Below are positions 1-12,683 of a DNA stretch of 64,000 nt, piece after piece. The stretch is from assembly GCA_000697355.1 (NCBI GenBank), contig JNEN01000859.1:62001-126000 (forward strand), given 5' to 3'. The notes under the pieces are model-generated. The model saw nothing but the letters and a program-made list of their open reading frames with translations. It searched no databases and had not been told where the DNA came from. The DNA comes from Syncephalastrum monosporum B8922 (lineage: Eukaryota; Mucoromycota; Mucoromycetes; Mucorales; Syncephalastraceae). A program made the position numbers and the translations under genes. How positions within the stretch are numbered: the stretch's first letter is position 1; each line of letters opens with the position of its first letter.

Positions 1-435
1 TATTGAAGGACTTCCGTCTGGATGGCCCTCTTGGACGAGGTGGCTCACCGAAACCTCAGCCGGGCCAAACCGGTGGTAGAGACACTGGTGCTCGTTACAG
101 CATCCGAAAAGTGAGGACTATCGATGTCCTCCTCTTGCATCACTTCTTCGTCCTGGTCCTATTTCTCACCCTAAACGCGATATGGCTTCCGACGCCTGGT
201 GGTTCGCCTAATCATTGTTATCATGGATTCGGCCACTTGTAGATATCGGATGCCTTCTACTTTAACCAGATCCACCGGTACCTCCGCCTTTTTTCAGCGC
301 AGGACGTCATCCGCGGTCGTCACTTCCCTGCCTTCATGTATGCACTTGTCTCTGGCCAGGTCACCTTATGGGACTGCTTCTCCCGCTAGTGCCTTCCACC
401 CGACATCCCTGTCGCCACTGAAGTACCGTATATAT
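1..435 (+). pseudogene. Possible decayed coding relic at left edge
   Basis: No intact gene is visible. One frame is open from 243 to a TAG at 387-389 and reads like protein (aromatic-rich, with Phe-Tyr-Phe-Asn and Leu-Trp-Asp-Cys stretches). The same frame stays sensible for about 22 more codons past that stop. Another frame from base 7 has a protein-like stretch ending in a stop near 112-114. Split frames with coding-like composition suggest the end of a decayed gene or transposon ORF that continues to the left. No family is recognised, and chance open frames are a real alternative. Confidence 0.25.
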
Positions 436-1907
436 TAGGATCTGATTCTTTAACAAAGGTTTAACTGCTTTCACATGTGTGATGCACACGTCTTGTGTGA
501 ATGAGGCGTCCGCCTAATGTAACCCAAATACCAAGTTTTCAATGGTTATTTTCATGCGTACTCCACACTACGTCTTGAACTTTGCATACTATTAAGCGTG
601 AAAGCCCGCCCTATAAAGGACAAAAGTCATCCGTTTAGTGCGGATTTCAATTTGTATCTTCTATTTTACGATTTGACAGCAATGTTCACGACTCCTTCTG
701 AAGTACAATATGGTATAAGTATTATGATAAACTCTGATATCAGCGTTGCAAGAATACAATAGTCTTTTGCCGCTCTAAAAAAACGCTGGCTAGTTAACTA
801 AACTCTCTCGTCATTAGTACAGCTTAGACTAGCGTTCTTCACCACATATCGTGGTAAAAGATGCCGTAGTAGCACCGGCTCTGTCAGGCGTGATAACGCG
901 GAAATTGTGGGGTTTCGGTGACGAAAATGGTATTTCTTTGGGGCTGCAGGGAGCCAAATGATCTTCCTCGCCCATAGTATGACGACTATCTTGATACTTT
1001 CAGCATGGATACCGAGCATAACATTTACAGTCTACCATTAAACATCAGTCAGTGCACGGGGCCCACCATGCAAAAATTCTTCATCCTTGGGAAGTAAAGC
1101 CGACTATGATGTTAGCCGTCTTACCAGACTTTATGCTTATGATACGACTGCATGATGAGAGTCCAAAAACGACAAATAAAATTTTATATAAAGTTAACAT
1201 ACGCACATAGGTTTGCAATGGTATGTTAGCTTCAAGGGCTGGATGTGCATGTATCAGGTGCCTTGGCTCTGGGCTCCCACATTACCCATTTTTTTTGTTT
1301 TGCTTCAGGAAAGACCAGATATACGCCAACTTGCACCTTCAACCTTCTTGAAGAAAGATAATGACCTCGAGAGACTATCGGCTGTGCTCGGTGGTTTATG
1401 ACATTTAAGAGAACTTTGCTGATAAAATAGATATTTTTGTGTAGAAGGAACTGATGGAGAAGAATGATTGCACGTTGGCAGATCGTATATGCGCTTTCCC
1501 TAAATAGGTAACAACCATGTTTCTATGCACCAAAAACCGTGAGCTGCAAAACAAAGAGGGGGCCTAGGGCGAAAGACCCTGAATGTTGCGGGCTCGTATA
1601 AGAGCCTTGCTTTTCGCCAGTTGTCATGGCTATCCCATTTAGTCGACTACAGTATGTCTGTTTGATTTTACTTTTTCATTAAAGATGTGGGGTCGGGGCT
1701 CGGGGTGCACAAAGCATATCATACACGGGTAAATAAAATGTAGCCGGCACATCCGCGCGTTCACCCGAAAGTGGAAGAACCGAACAACCGCATCATCTTC
1801 GCATCCCGTAACCCAGATTTGATTAAAAATCGCCTTCCGACAGACAGGCAGACCCCCGCCGTCTTCACACCTTCTGTTCAATTCTCTTATTTGGACCTCT
1901 CTTTGAA
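436..1907. other. Intergenic, AT-rich, no gene seen
   Basis: All open frames are short and have no recognisable composition or splice structure. The last 150 bases are presumably the promoter and 5' leader of the P450 gene; the bases just before its ATG are pyrimidine-rich. Confidence 0.5.
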
Positions 1908-4089
1908 ATGGACAACGCTCTTCAGATATACAACGATTATATCCTTCCTTTGACGCTCAAATCACAAAATGCAGCACGAAAAAACAAGGTGGTTTCGATC
2001 GGTGCTGCCGTGGCTCTGACGGCTCTTATTCTTTTCCGCGAGAACGTTCTCAAACCCCCGCGCCGTACGCGGCATTTGCCCCACGTTCCCTTTTTTACGT
2101 TCTTGCGTACCATGATCCAAGGATGGTCCATTCGCGACACTGCGTATAAAGTGACCTTGCCCGTCGCTGTCAAGTCACCAACGGGTCTTTACACGGTATT
2201 GTAAAATAATAAATGAGGTGCCACAAACACTCATAGATCCACATTTCTTGTAGCGATACGACCGCTTTGGTTGGACGGTTCATATCACCACGCCTGACGT
2301 TGCCAAAAAGTTCTTGCTCAAAACAGGTACAGCCAAAGATACTTGAACAAAATCTGTCTATATGCTTATCCTCTTCATGGTATTATAGAGCTGTTTCCCA
2401 AGGATTTTGAGGACCGGAAGCAGGCAACGCGTGGCACCTTGATCGGCCGATACATGGTCGGTCCGAATATTCTCTTTGAGAACGGCCACAACTGGAAGCG
2501 TCACCGCAAGGTCGCCAATCCTGCTTTCCATCGATCCATGCCGGTTGAGCTTTTCGGTCGCTTGACACAAAAATTGTTCGGTGTCATAGAGGGACTGGAT
2601 GCGGACAACATCGAATTCCAGAACCTTACCATCCGATGGACGCTGGATGCCATTGGCTTGGCCGGTAAGTCGTTTATGGGATAGACACGTGAAAATGAAG
2701 AGAGAGGGCAAAATCACTGATGTCGATGCGATAGGTTTCGACTTTGATTTCGACGCCATCACCTCTGCTGATAGCGAGTGGGTGCGCAAATACGACAGCT
2801 TCAATCACCAGATGTTCAACCCGCTTTTCGCACTGATGCCTTGGTTGGAGCGAAACTTCCTGTGGCTTTTCCCTCAACGCAAACGTATCCATCAAGACTT
2901 GACTGATTTCCTTGATATGCTGGACAAGGTAAGCTATTCTTACTATAACGAGGAAGCTCATAACCATATCGAATCTCGCTGCGCTCACATGCGGTACGAT
3001 AACGTCGACCAGATCATCGAGAACAAGCGGCTTGCTATTGCCGAAGGCAAGGTCAACCCCTCTATCAAGGATAATGAGAAGGATCTTTTGACCTTGATGA
3101 TCGAAAGCGAAGAGGAAACCGGTGTTCTGAGCAACGAGGAGCTCAAGGTACTACCGAAAAACGGGACTGGACCACACCTGTTTATAGAAGCTAAAACGCT
3201 ACATTCATCCACCCATAGAGTGACCTTTGCATCTTTTTCTTGGCCGGACATGACACGACTGCAAACGCTTTGGCCTATGCCGCCTACTACCTGGCAGTCA
3301 ATCCTGTAACCCACATTTTTGGATTAGCATTATTGCATATACTCATCCGGCCTTCCCGTAGGATATACAACAAAAGGCACGCGAAGAGGCGATCCGTGTC
3401 TTTGGCGACGAGCCCAAAGACGTCCTTCCAACTCTTGAGCAAGTGAAGGAGCTGACCTACATTAACCAAATCATGAAGGAGGTATGCCCGCGCCATGTTT
3501 CACTTTCTAGTACCAGGGCAGAATCTTACTTGCGAGATCGTGTTATAGACATTGCGTATCAATCCGCCGGCTCCCAATATCACCATCCGCAAAACAACTC
3601 AGGATGTTGAAGTGAACGGTGTCATTATTCCCAAGGATCATCGTGTTGCGCTGGATATCTTTGAGCTGCAACATAACCCCAAGGTAGATGGAAAATCAGC
3701 GGTACGATGCATAAGGCTGATATGCTGTACCCTGTAGGTGTGGCGTAACCCTGGTGTGTTTGACCCTGAGCGATTTGCACCGGGTGGCGAGGCAGAGCAG
3801 CTCTCCGGTCAGGGCATGGCCTGGCTTCCTTTCAGCAACGGCTCTCGACAGTGCATTGGTATGGCATTTAGCTTGGCCGAGCAGCGTGTGATGCTGCCCA
3901 TGCTTTGTAAGTATTATTTATTATTCTAGTATGGATCTGCCACGGTGCTCATAGAAAACACGTTTTCTAGTGAGAAAGTACGAATGGACCCTGCCTCCCA
4001 ATTCCCCTCACAAGGACGGTATTATCACGACCGGCCTCGGTATCATTTCCCCTATCGACTTGAAGCTTAGCTTCAAGAAAAGATACTAG
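1908..4089 (+). CDS. Cytochrome P450 monooxygenase, microsomal type
   Basis: A haem-thiolate monooxygenase, probably ER-anchored and fed by NADPH-P450 reductase. The spliced model has 10 exons and 530 residues, the usual size for a fungal class II P450. An N-terminal hydrophobic segment at about residues 28-42 is followed by a basic, proline-rich hinge (KPPRR). Further landmarks are the C-helix motif NWKRHRK, the I-helix oxygen-binding AGHDTT (exon at 3219-3305), the K-helix ExxR as KETLR (split by the intron at 3482-3548), the PERF-type motif DPERFAP, and the haem-binding loop FSNGSRQCIG with the Cys ligand. Introns are mostly 53-75 nt. The segment 2929-3015 has GT-AG ends, is 87 nt long and contains no stop, so it may be intron or coding. 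The substrate cannot be told from sequence. No biosynthetic partner genes lie next to it; the neighbour is a HAD hydrolase. Confidence 0.93.
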
Positions 4090-4273
4090 TAGTATTACCA
4101 CATGATCCTTTTCAATTATATCCCTATTTTTCTCTGTTTACTTCGCAATGGAGATTTGATGGTTGCGCGTTTCTGGAACTCGTTTGCTGTTGCAATTGTT
4201 TTTCCGCAAAGCCCTATTCATCGATGTAATTTCGTCTACAGATAAACAGTTTTGACTTGACCTACTGCTGGCC

Positions 4274-5308
4274 ATGCAGTTCATTACGAATCTATCCTCC
4301 GTGGTGGATCCACACACGTCTCACTACAAAACACTTGCGATTGATATTTACGGTGTACTCCACAACGGCTCAGAGCCTTACCCTTACTCTCGCGCTTGTC
4401 TGGAGAACCTCACCCAAGCAGGGATTCACACCGTCCTGCTCTCGAACTCGACGCGCCTCGGCCATCTCCTTGCACGCGATCTTGAGGACAAGTATGGCAT
4501 TCTCCCCGCGTCGTACGGCGAGATTCTATCCAGTGGGGAGCTGACAAAGGTCTTTTTGGAGCAGTGCTTCCGCCAGCAGCTGCTGGAGGAGCAGCAGTCA
4601 GGTACCGCCACCTGCCACGCCACCGTCATGACCGATGGCCGCCAAAGCACTATGGCACCCAGCGAATTTGCTCAGCAATACATAAAAACGGGCAAGTTTC
4701 GACTGGTGGGCAAAGAAAGCTATCATGCTCCCCTGTTCGAGCATCTCGCACCCCACCTGACACGGTCCACCGCCGACGACGACGCGTACGACTTTGTCCT
4801 TCTGGGCATGGTGGTTGATTTGCCAGGCTGCGAGACGTCGGTTGACCCGCTGGACGAAAAGAGTGTCCAGGACCACTATCGGCCTTATCTGACCCGCTGT
4901 CTGGAGCGCGGTATTCCCTTCGTGTGCGCCAATCCCGATGTGTGGGCCCCGAATGGCAGCAAACCCGACGGAAGCCCTCAGCTGCTGGCCTGCCCAGGCT
5001 ATCTCGGCAAGCTGTATGAGAGCATGGGCGGAACCGTGCTTTACTTTGGAAAGCCTTTTCCAAGCATCTACAAATATCTTCTGGCCAAGCCCAGTGTGCA
5101 AAAGGACATACTGTGCGTCGGCGATAACCTGGCTACCGATGTGGCCGGCGCGAGACCGGCCGGGCTCGATGTCGCCATGGTCCTCGGCGGTATCCATAGC
5201 AGTGAGCTTGGGTCCTCGACGGCTACCGAGGACAAGGTCGATGAGCTGTGTAAAAAGTATCTCAGCCCGGAACCTACGTACGTTATACCCTATTTAAAAT
5301 ACGAATAG
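4274..5308 (+). CDS. HAD-superfamily subfamily IIA hydrolase
   Basis: An intronless 344-residue protein with a phosphatase-like HAD fold. Motif I near residues 28-34 is DIYGVLHNG, the form seen in the HAD-IIA group related to TIGR01459 (usually D-x-W-G-V-x-H-D/N-G). The first Asp is the nucleophile, but the second acidic residue of the classic DxD is replaced by Tyr. Motif II is LLSNS near residue 57. Motif IV is GDNLATDVAGA near residue 281, carrying the Mg-binding acidic residues, followed by the AGLDVAMVLGG strand. The IIA cap lies between motifs II and III. Related proteins act on small phosphorylated metabolites; the substrate here is unknown. The ATG at 4274 is the first in frame and sits just before the conserved core. 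It lies 185 nt downstream of the P450 stop, so an independent promoter is likely. Confidence 0.85.
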   Translation: MQFITNLSSVVDPHTSHYKTLAIDIYGVLHNGSEPYPYSRACLENLTQAGIHTVLLSNSTRLGHLLARDLEDKYGILPASYGEILSSGELTKVFLEQCFRQQLLEEQQSGTATCHATVMTDGRQSTMAPSEFAQQYIKTGKFRLVGKESYHAPLFEHLAPHLTRSTADDDAYDFVLLGMVVDLPGCETSVDPLDEKSVQDHYRPYLTRCLERGIPFVCANPDVWAPNGSKPDGSPQLLACPGYLGKLYESMGGTVLYFGKPFPSIYKYLLAKPSVQKDILCVGDNLATDVAGARPAGLDVAMVLGGIHSSELGSSTATEDKVDELCKKYLSPEPTYVIPYLKYE

Positions 5309-5568
5309 ACACTCTCTCTTTAGACAACATAGAGATCCAGACAATTAGACATTTCAGGCTTCGTCTGATATAGAAAATAGATGCTCTTCGCAATTGTATT
5401 TCTGGCTGCTGACATGCCTTTGGGTATGTGGTGCGCGGATAAGCTTTAAAGATGCTTGAAAAGAGACTCATTGGCAATGGTCAAAGAAAAGAGATAAAAA
5501 TAATGCATGGAGTCTTCCGCAGCATCAAAAATTAATACGCAGACACGAGTTTTCGCGTTCTTCACTTT

Positions 5569-8500
5569 ATGTCACAGCCTCTGCTCGACTTTCAGAAACA
5601 AATCCTGCAAGACATTGTTGACGAAGATGCCCTGCTTATACTCTCACAAGGCTTAGGTCTGTTTAAGATCCTATGCTCGTTTGTACAACTTCATTGCACA
5701 GACAAGCACCTCGTCCTCGTCCTGAACACGACGCCGGCCCAAGACGCTGCCATCAATGACCACCTGATCACCCAAGGCTTTGATCCTCAGAACCTCATGC
5801 AACTCATTGACTATGACACTCCGGCTGAACAGAGGTGCGTGCCTTGTTTGCTTCGACCTTTGTATGTGTCCTGTTGACGTTCTTTCCTTGTAGGAGCAAC
5901 ATGTATCGTCAAAGTGGTGTCTTTTCCGTCACCTCGCGTATCCTCGCCGTCGACATGCTTCTCCAGCGCGTCCCCACTGCCATGATCAGTGGCATCATCG
6001 TCTATAATGCCCATCGGTAATATATACACATTGCCCTTCTCCTGTTTTGTTCTTATTTGGTACCCAGTGTGAAGCAACATTCGATGGAAGAGCTCATCCT
6101 GCAAATATACCGCGAGGAAAACGAAAATGGGTTTATCAAGGCTTTCTCTGACCAGCCCGAAGCCTTCACCACCGGATTTGCTCCTCTGCAGAACACCCTC
6201 AAATCCCTTCAGCTACGCACGACGTTCCTCTGGCCTCGGTAATCTACAAAGAGCGAAGCCTCTTCCGTCCTCGCTCATGCCATGCTTTGACACACACACA
6301 CACACTAGCTTCCAGGTTCTTGTCTCCGATAACTTGGCCAGTGCAGGTGAAGACGTGGTCGAGCTGCGACAGCCCATGACCGAAAATATGGACAAGATCC
6401 AACAGGCTCTCGTCGAGTGCATGGAAGCCACTCTCGGAGAAATCAAACGCCAAAACAGTCAGGTACGCTGAACTTATCAAACACGACGTACCATCAAGAT
6501 TGAAGCCTTCTTACAGGTCGACGTCGAAGAGTTTACTATCGAGAACTCCTTTTTCAAATCATTTGATCTGATTGTGCGTAGACAACTCGACCCTATCTGG
6601 CATCGCGTCAGCCCGGCCACAAAGCAACTCGTCGGTGACCTGACCATCCTTCGTCAATTGCTTGGGTAAAAAACGACAAACTATTACTGATCTGTACCTG
6701 TATCTCACCGCTTGCTTTAGCTATCTTACGAGCTATGATTGCGTCTCCTTTTACAGCTTCCTGGAGACGGTCATGGCTACCAACACCTCGCGCGATGGAA
6801 AACAAGTTCGGCAATCACAGTGGCTGTTCCTTGACGCGGCCGACACGGCGATCAATGTAGGTCTGCTGTGCGTCAATTGTGCATTTGCTAAGCACCATTA
6901 TCAGACCGCCCGCAAGCGGTTCTTTTTAAGAAAAACCGACCCAGAATACAAAGATGAGGCTGCGAAGCGGGGCGAAGACAAGCCCGATATCCTGCTCAAC
7001 ATGGAAGAGCAGCCCAAATGGCGCTTGCTCCGTGAAATATTGGCCGAGATAGAGCTTGATATGCAACACACGACGGGTAAGTAGATGCTAAAACGGTAGC
7101 CGCTCTATTCTTTGGCTATTTACACACCGCGCGCTTAGGTGCACCCGTTCTCATCATGACGAACGACAAGCGGACATGCTCTCAACTCAAGCAGTACATG
7201 AGTCAAATGAGCGAACCCGACGCCGATGCATCCACGCATACCATGCCTGTGCTCGGACACCTCGCAGAACGCTATTTCGCATGGAAGCGGAGTATGCAGA
7301 AAATCCAGCTGGCCAGCGCCCAGGAGGCAGCCGCCATGCAGTCCTCTCACCCATCCGCTTCTGGCTCCACGCGCACATCGACCCCGCCCGGCAGCCTCTC
7401 CATGCGAGGCACACAGCCGCTCAATAAACGACGCAGAGTGCGCGGTGGCTCTGTGGCAGCGGCAGCCTCCTCGTCACGTCCACATCTCTCCGAGACCTTC
7501 CGTGAGGATGTGCTTGAGAACGTCCGCATGTAAGAGGACCCGAGCCAAAAACATACGTATGGGCGTTTCACTCACTCTGTGGTTTCTCAAGGCTGGATGC
7601 GGATTCAGAAGGTCAACAGGATAAGCCGATGGAAGGCGTAGGGCCGCAGATCGATACGCTTGTCGTAGAGAGCAACGACATTTTGCCCAGTTTTGACCTC
7701 GTCCCGGCCGACCGTCTGGTCATGATCCAGCAATACGATGGCGATTTGGATGAGCAGCGGCTGGAAGACTTTCAGCCTCGCTTCATTATCATGTACGATC
7801 CGGATCCGGCATTCGTGCGGCGCGTTGAGGTACAGCCTGTCGCTGGCAAACGCGGCTTCTTCAGTACTCACCCACACACCCTAGGTGTACCGTGCCCTCC
7901 ATCCAGAGCTCCATGTGCGCGTGTATTTTATGCTGTATGATAACTCGGTCGAAGAGCAGAATTATCTCAGTTTGATCCGAAGGGAAAAAGAAGCATTTGA
8001 ACGCCTCATCCGTGAGAAATCAGTAAGCAGGAGCAAAATGTGTGCTCGTGCCCGTATTCTCTGACACGGGTCTTGTTTCTGCAGATCATGGCCATTCCTC
8101 TGGATCAACAAAAAGGCAAGAAGCAGGAAACAGCATTCACGCGTGCGTTGAACAGCCGCGTAGCAGGCGGCCAGCTCAAAACGACGGCACAGCCTCAGGT
8201 ACAGGAAACATGGAAAACAGAAGATGGCTGCGTGCTTACAAAAGAGCTCGCTAGGTGATTGTGGATATGCGCGAATTCCGGAGCTCGTTGCCCGTACTGC
8301 TTTACGCGCAAGGGCTCAAGGTGATCCCGTGCACGCTTGAAATCGGCGATTACATTCTCAGTCCCGACATTTGCATCGAGCGCAAGTCTATATCCGACCT
8401 GATTGCCTCGTTCAGGAGCGGTCGTCTGTAAGTCCAAGCCAATTATGGCATCCACAGTACACTCATATCACGCGTAGCTATACCCAGTGTGAAAATATGT

Positions 8501-9045
8501 GCATGCACTACAAGACGCCCGTTCTGCTGATCGAGTTTGATCAAAACAAGTCATTCTCGCTGCAAAGTTTGTCGAATATGAAGGAGAACATCGGCGTCAA
8601 TGACCTCTCATCCAAGCTCGTCCTCCTTACTCTGACGTTTCCGCAGGTGCGCGTCATGTGGTCATCTAGCCCGCATGAGACCGCAGCCGTGTTTGAGGAG
8701 CTGAAGGTAAGATGGCAGACAGAGGACGACAGGATGGATGGCTAAGGTTGGGACGCCTGTATCCCCTCCTAGAAACTGGAGCCTGAGCCCGAAGCAGACA
8801 AGGCAGCGTTGGTGGGTGTGGAGGAACCCGAAGACGCGGATGCTGTGCAGAACATAACACCGCAGGAAATCCTGCGTAGCATGCCGGGCGTGACGTCCAG
8901 GAATTACCGCATCTTGATGAATGCGGCAGAGACGTTGGAAGAGCTCTTCCACATGTCACGAGAGCAACTCAAGGAGCTCATCGGTGAGGAGCCGTCCAAA
9001 CATCTCTATGACTTTATCCACAAGAAGCAAGCGGGTCTTCCATGA
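5569..9045 (+). CDS. rad16: DNA repair endonuclease XPF/Rad16/Rad1 catalytic subunit
   Basis: Structure-specific nuclease subunit that cuts 5' of lesions in nucleotide excision repair and in interstrand crosslink and single-strand annealing repair, as a heterodimer with ERCC1/Swi10. My model has 14 exons and 908 residues (human XPF is 916). Residues 1-330 form the degenerate SF2-helicase-like N-terminus, including the LWPRF stretch and WLFLDAADT. The middle has MTNDKRTC and IIMYDPD, then a basic linker rich in Ser and Arg (7340-7480). The ERCC4 nuclease site follows: [10 protein letters not shown], then [15 protein letters not shown], which carries the metal-binding GDxnERKxxxD signature complete. 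The C-terminus (8773-9045) is the tandem helix-hairpin-helix region that dimerises with ERCC1 ([12 protein letters not shown]). All key residues look intact, so the gene should be functional. One intron holds a CA repeat at 6291-6305. Confidence 0.97.
6291..6305 (+). repeat. CA microsatellite in XPF intron 3
   Basis: A run of about seven CA units lies just upstream of the acceptor of the intron at 6239-6308. Confidence 0.9.
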
Positions 9046-9264
9046 GAAACAAGCAAAGTGACGTACAATAATAAACTATTTTTCTGCATACAATCCATCT
9101 GTGTGCCTTCATACTTTTATTCTTTTGTGTCACAGCGCCGACTGAGTTCCTCAGTTCCTGCATTGCTCTGCCCCTTCTTGCGACTTCCTCGGCCTCCCGC
9201 CTTTTATTATATTTCTCCACCTCCTCCTTTCCTTTTGTTGAAGAGCATGTCAATCTAGACCGCC

Positions 9265-12200
9265 ATGCAGCAGCCAAAAACGAAGCAAGATGGACACCAG
9301 GATCCGCTCCTCAATCCGGAAAACCTGAAGCAAATCGTAAAGAACCTGCCATCGCGCGCCAAGGTCAGTCTCATGCTCTCCTGCCTCCGTGTGTTCTTCT
9401 ATTCATCGCACCCCACAGCATCTGCACGACGCTTATCACTACAGTGACACAGACGATCTCTGCTGCGAGCTCACTGAGTTTTTCAACTACGCCGAAACCC
9501 TTCACGATCTCGTAGCCTGGCAGCTCGCCTACACGGAAACATACCCTGAAGGTACCCACGCCTGATAGTCACTTGTTGTCCCATCTCCTCGGATACTCAC
9601 GCTATTCAGATTGGCATACCCTCGAGGATTCAGACAGGTCCTCGCAAATCGACTATCTCTTGGATCAGCTGGACCACACGGCTCAGGAAAAGCGGATTGC
9701 CTCGGCAAAAAACCTGATTTATCTCGCCCTCGGTACGTGTACCGCGACGGATCATCCAAAGGTCAAATAGACTCAATTCCTTCCGTAGGAGCCCGTCTGG
9801 ATGGACCGATCGAGGCCAGGCTGGACGCTATCCAACACAGCCATTCGCTGCTGCAAGCAGGTGGTGCCATGGCTTCAACGTTTGAAGCCCTTCGATGTGC
9901 ATGTAACAAACATGAGGCATACAGGTCCGTTGCACTGTTGTGATATGACTTCCTTTGACTCATGCATGACATATACAGTCCACAGCCGGACCTGGCCACC
10001 GCAGACAATTCAGACGCGCTGAATGAGGAAATTAACTTATATTTGACATTACTATATCTCCTTGTTGAAGTGCGACGTCAGACCACGGGATGGACAGCGG
10101 ACAACAGTAAGTAACAGGCATGCCCCGTGGAGTCAGTGATAGAGCATAGTATCTTAGATGAGCCGGACCTATCCATTCTGCAGTATCTATTCTTCGTCAT
10201 TGCTCAGCTACGCGACAAGTACATCAAAACCTTCCCCGTCAAAAAGGTAACGTCCCGCGCTTTTATGGTTTGTTTTGCATACTCACATCAGTTCACTTTT
10301 GTCAGCTTATTCTTTTGGCATGGAAAGTCATGCTTGCCACACTGGGCGGTTTCGACGCGCATAAAGTGACCAAGACAGCTGCACGCACGCTCTATGGACT
10401 GGATGCCGTCGGAGGTAGGAGAAGCTAAATTTCGCGCCGCCTGTAGGCTCATCGTTTGTCATAGATATGCCCGCCAAATGCACACCGCAAGACTTGCACC
10501 TCTTTCTGCACGAGATCTCGCTTAAATACCCCACCTTCCAAGCACCTCCACCTCCCAGCACTGTTGCATCGCCTCTCACCGTGAAAGCCTCGCCCAGACT
10601 CGCTCAGGCCATGGGCATCGCCAACGCCACAGCAGCCACCGATCTTCCGTATCAGACCCTTTTTCCACCAAAGTCGAACAATCTTCAGAAAAACAAACCT
10701 GCGCCTCAGCAACCTTTCACCTATTCTGCATCGGCTCCGCAATCCCTCGTCTTGCCCTTGAATGCCGCAGGCCCCACTGTGCCGCAGAGTACAGTCGAGG
10801 CCGGCGACTTGTTTTTCAAGAATATGCATCTCTCCGTCGCCAACTATCAGGTGATCCTCGAGCGTGAAAAGGCGGTCCGGCGATGGCAGCGCCTCCAGGA
10901 TAACTCGGAGCCCACTCTCCACTGGGACCGTCTCTCGGCCTCGATGCGGTTGCGATTCGAGAAGCTCGAGCAGTTTTATGTATGTATACGGTTGCGAGAG
11001 GTGACATCTCACAGAGAGGATGCTGACGCGTTCCTCTTTATAGGCGTCTATCGTGCCTGATCTACAGAATATCGTCATTGTGCTTCTCAAACTGCTCTTA
11101 TCGACGGTCACCGTGAATAACCGCTCAGGCAGTGGTAACGCGAGCACGAACACCAACAACAGCAAGAATGAACCGGCGTCAGTCGTGGATGAGGCCGATG
11201 CGCAACGGAACCGTGAAATCCTCTCCAAAGCCATCTCGGCCATCCTCCTGCTCCTGCTCAAATGGACCAAAGTATCACGTAAGCTTCTCCATAGAAACAT
11301 CTCACGAGCCCTATCCGCATTGCTGACACAGGGAGGTTCACTACTAGACGTTTTAAAGTTTGAGTACCTATCACAACTCCTGGTGGATTCTGGCTGCTTA
11401 CTCCTAATCCTGAAAATCCTCGGACTGCAAGAAATCACGTCGCTCGTGTCCGCCAAAACAAATATCGAAGACTACGGGTAAGACAGAACCCATTTCCATG
11501 GTAGCAGGAAGATCTCAAAGTTTTTTTTTCCGGGATGGTAGACTATTTCAAGCAGAAAAGACCCCACCCACGGATGGGGAGCCAAAAGAGGGGCAGCAAC
11601 AGGAAGGAGAAAATGAGTTGACGACAAACCACCGAAATATGTTTTGGGCGATCAATTTCTTGAGAATGCTGCAAATGCTGACAAAAGGCAAGACACACCG
11701 CATCATGCTGCTCGTGCAGTACAAATCATCTGTACGTCTGACAAGTCGAGATATCGACTCGACCCTTTTCTTGTTATTTATTTGTTCTTTGCTGATCATT
11801 CGAATTGGGCAGGCTATCCTAAAACGGGCCCTGAAGGTGTCACACCCGGTCATGGAGCTGTACGTGCTCAAAGTCTTGAAGAGCCAGGTACCCTATTTAG
11901 GTCGCAAGTGGCGATCAGGTAAATGATACGGGTGATCAATGGAGGGTGGTTCACAAGCACTCATACTTTATGGTTTCTGTGGGTGTATATTAGGCAACAT
12001 GAAGATCATTTCTGCGATCTATTTACAGTGTCATACTGTGTTACGTGACGATTGGATCTCCAAATCCGATACCGAGAATGATATGGAGGACGGCATGGTA
12101 TGCGTTCGCATGGAGCAGGATTAGGGGTCCTGTGTGAATTTTATTTATTTGCTCTTGTGTGCTCATCCCTATGTGACCATAGATACAAGAAACAAACTTG

Positions 12201-12683
12201 CGGATGCTCATCAAGATCTACAACGGTCAGCGCTACCTGCCTGCGATGCTGCCCGCACCGGATGAGACAAGCGGGTTCGAACAAGGCCCATCACTCCTGG
12301 ACATCAATGAGGGACAGGTCGAGCTCGAGGAGGCCTTCATGGCAAATTATGAAAAATGGCTGGAAGAAAACGTGTACAATCAAGCAGAAGAAACGGAGCC
12401 CATGTCGCCGATACCCGGCCTCACGCACCCTAATCATGCCAGTAGCAGCAGTATTGCAAATGGTAGCAAGCGGCTGGCGCATGCGATTGAGGGGCTTTAC
12501 GCAGATAGCCTGGCCCGTGAGTTTGCTAGGAGTGATGACGAGGACGAACAAGAACGAGTAGGGGAGAACGCACTGGAGGAAGCTCTGTTTCGCCTCCGCA
12601 GGGTGGAGCACAGTACGCTGAAACAGTGGCACGAGGAGGACGAGACGCTTTTGGATCGAATGGACGGTTTGGTTTCTTTGTAG
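9265..12683 (+). CDS. far11: STRIPAK subunit STRIP1/2, Far11 homologue
   Basis: Core scaffold of the striatin-interacting phosphatase and kinase (STRIPAK) complex, which links PP2A to GCK kinases. In fungi it acts in hyphal fusion, septation and TORC2 signalling, often at ER or nuclear membranes. The spliced model has 14 exons and 869 residues. The N-terminal N1221 domain starts near residue 34 and contains DDLCCELTEFFNYAE. The C-terminal conserved block (11542-12683) includes FLRMLQMLTKGK, LKVSHPVMELYVLKVLKSQ, PYLGRKWR and NMKIISAIY, which match STRIP1/2 and Far11 closely. A Ser/Thr/Asn-rich linker lies at about residues 460-500. The final 70 residues are acidic. Exon 10 must use the acceptor ending at 11335 rather than the stronger-looking CACAG at 11331, because the latter brings a frame stop. 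It begins 220 nt after the XPF stop. Confidence 0.93.

Noticed and set aside
10449..11456. 335-codon minus-strand ORF over the STRIP gene
   Set aside because: It lies across well-supported STRIP/Far11 exons and introns and has no family resemblance.
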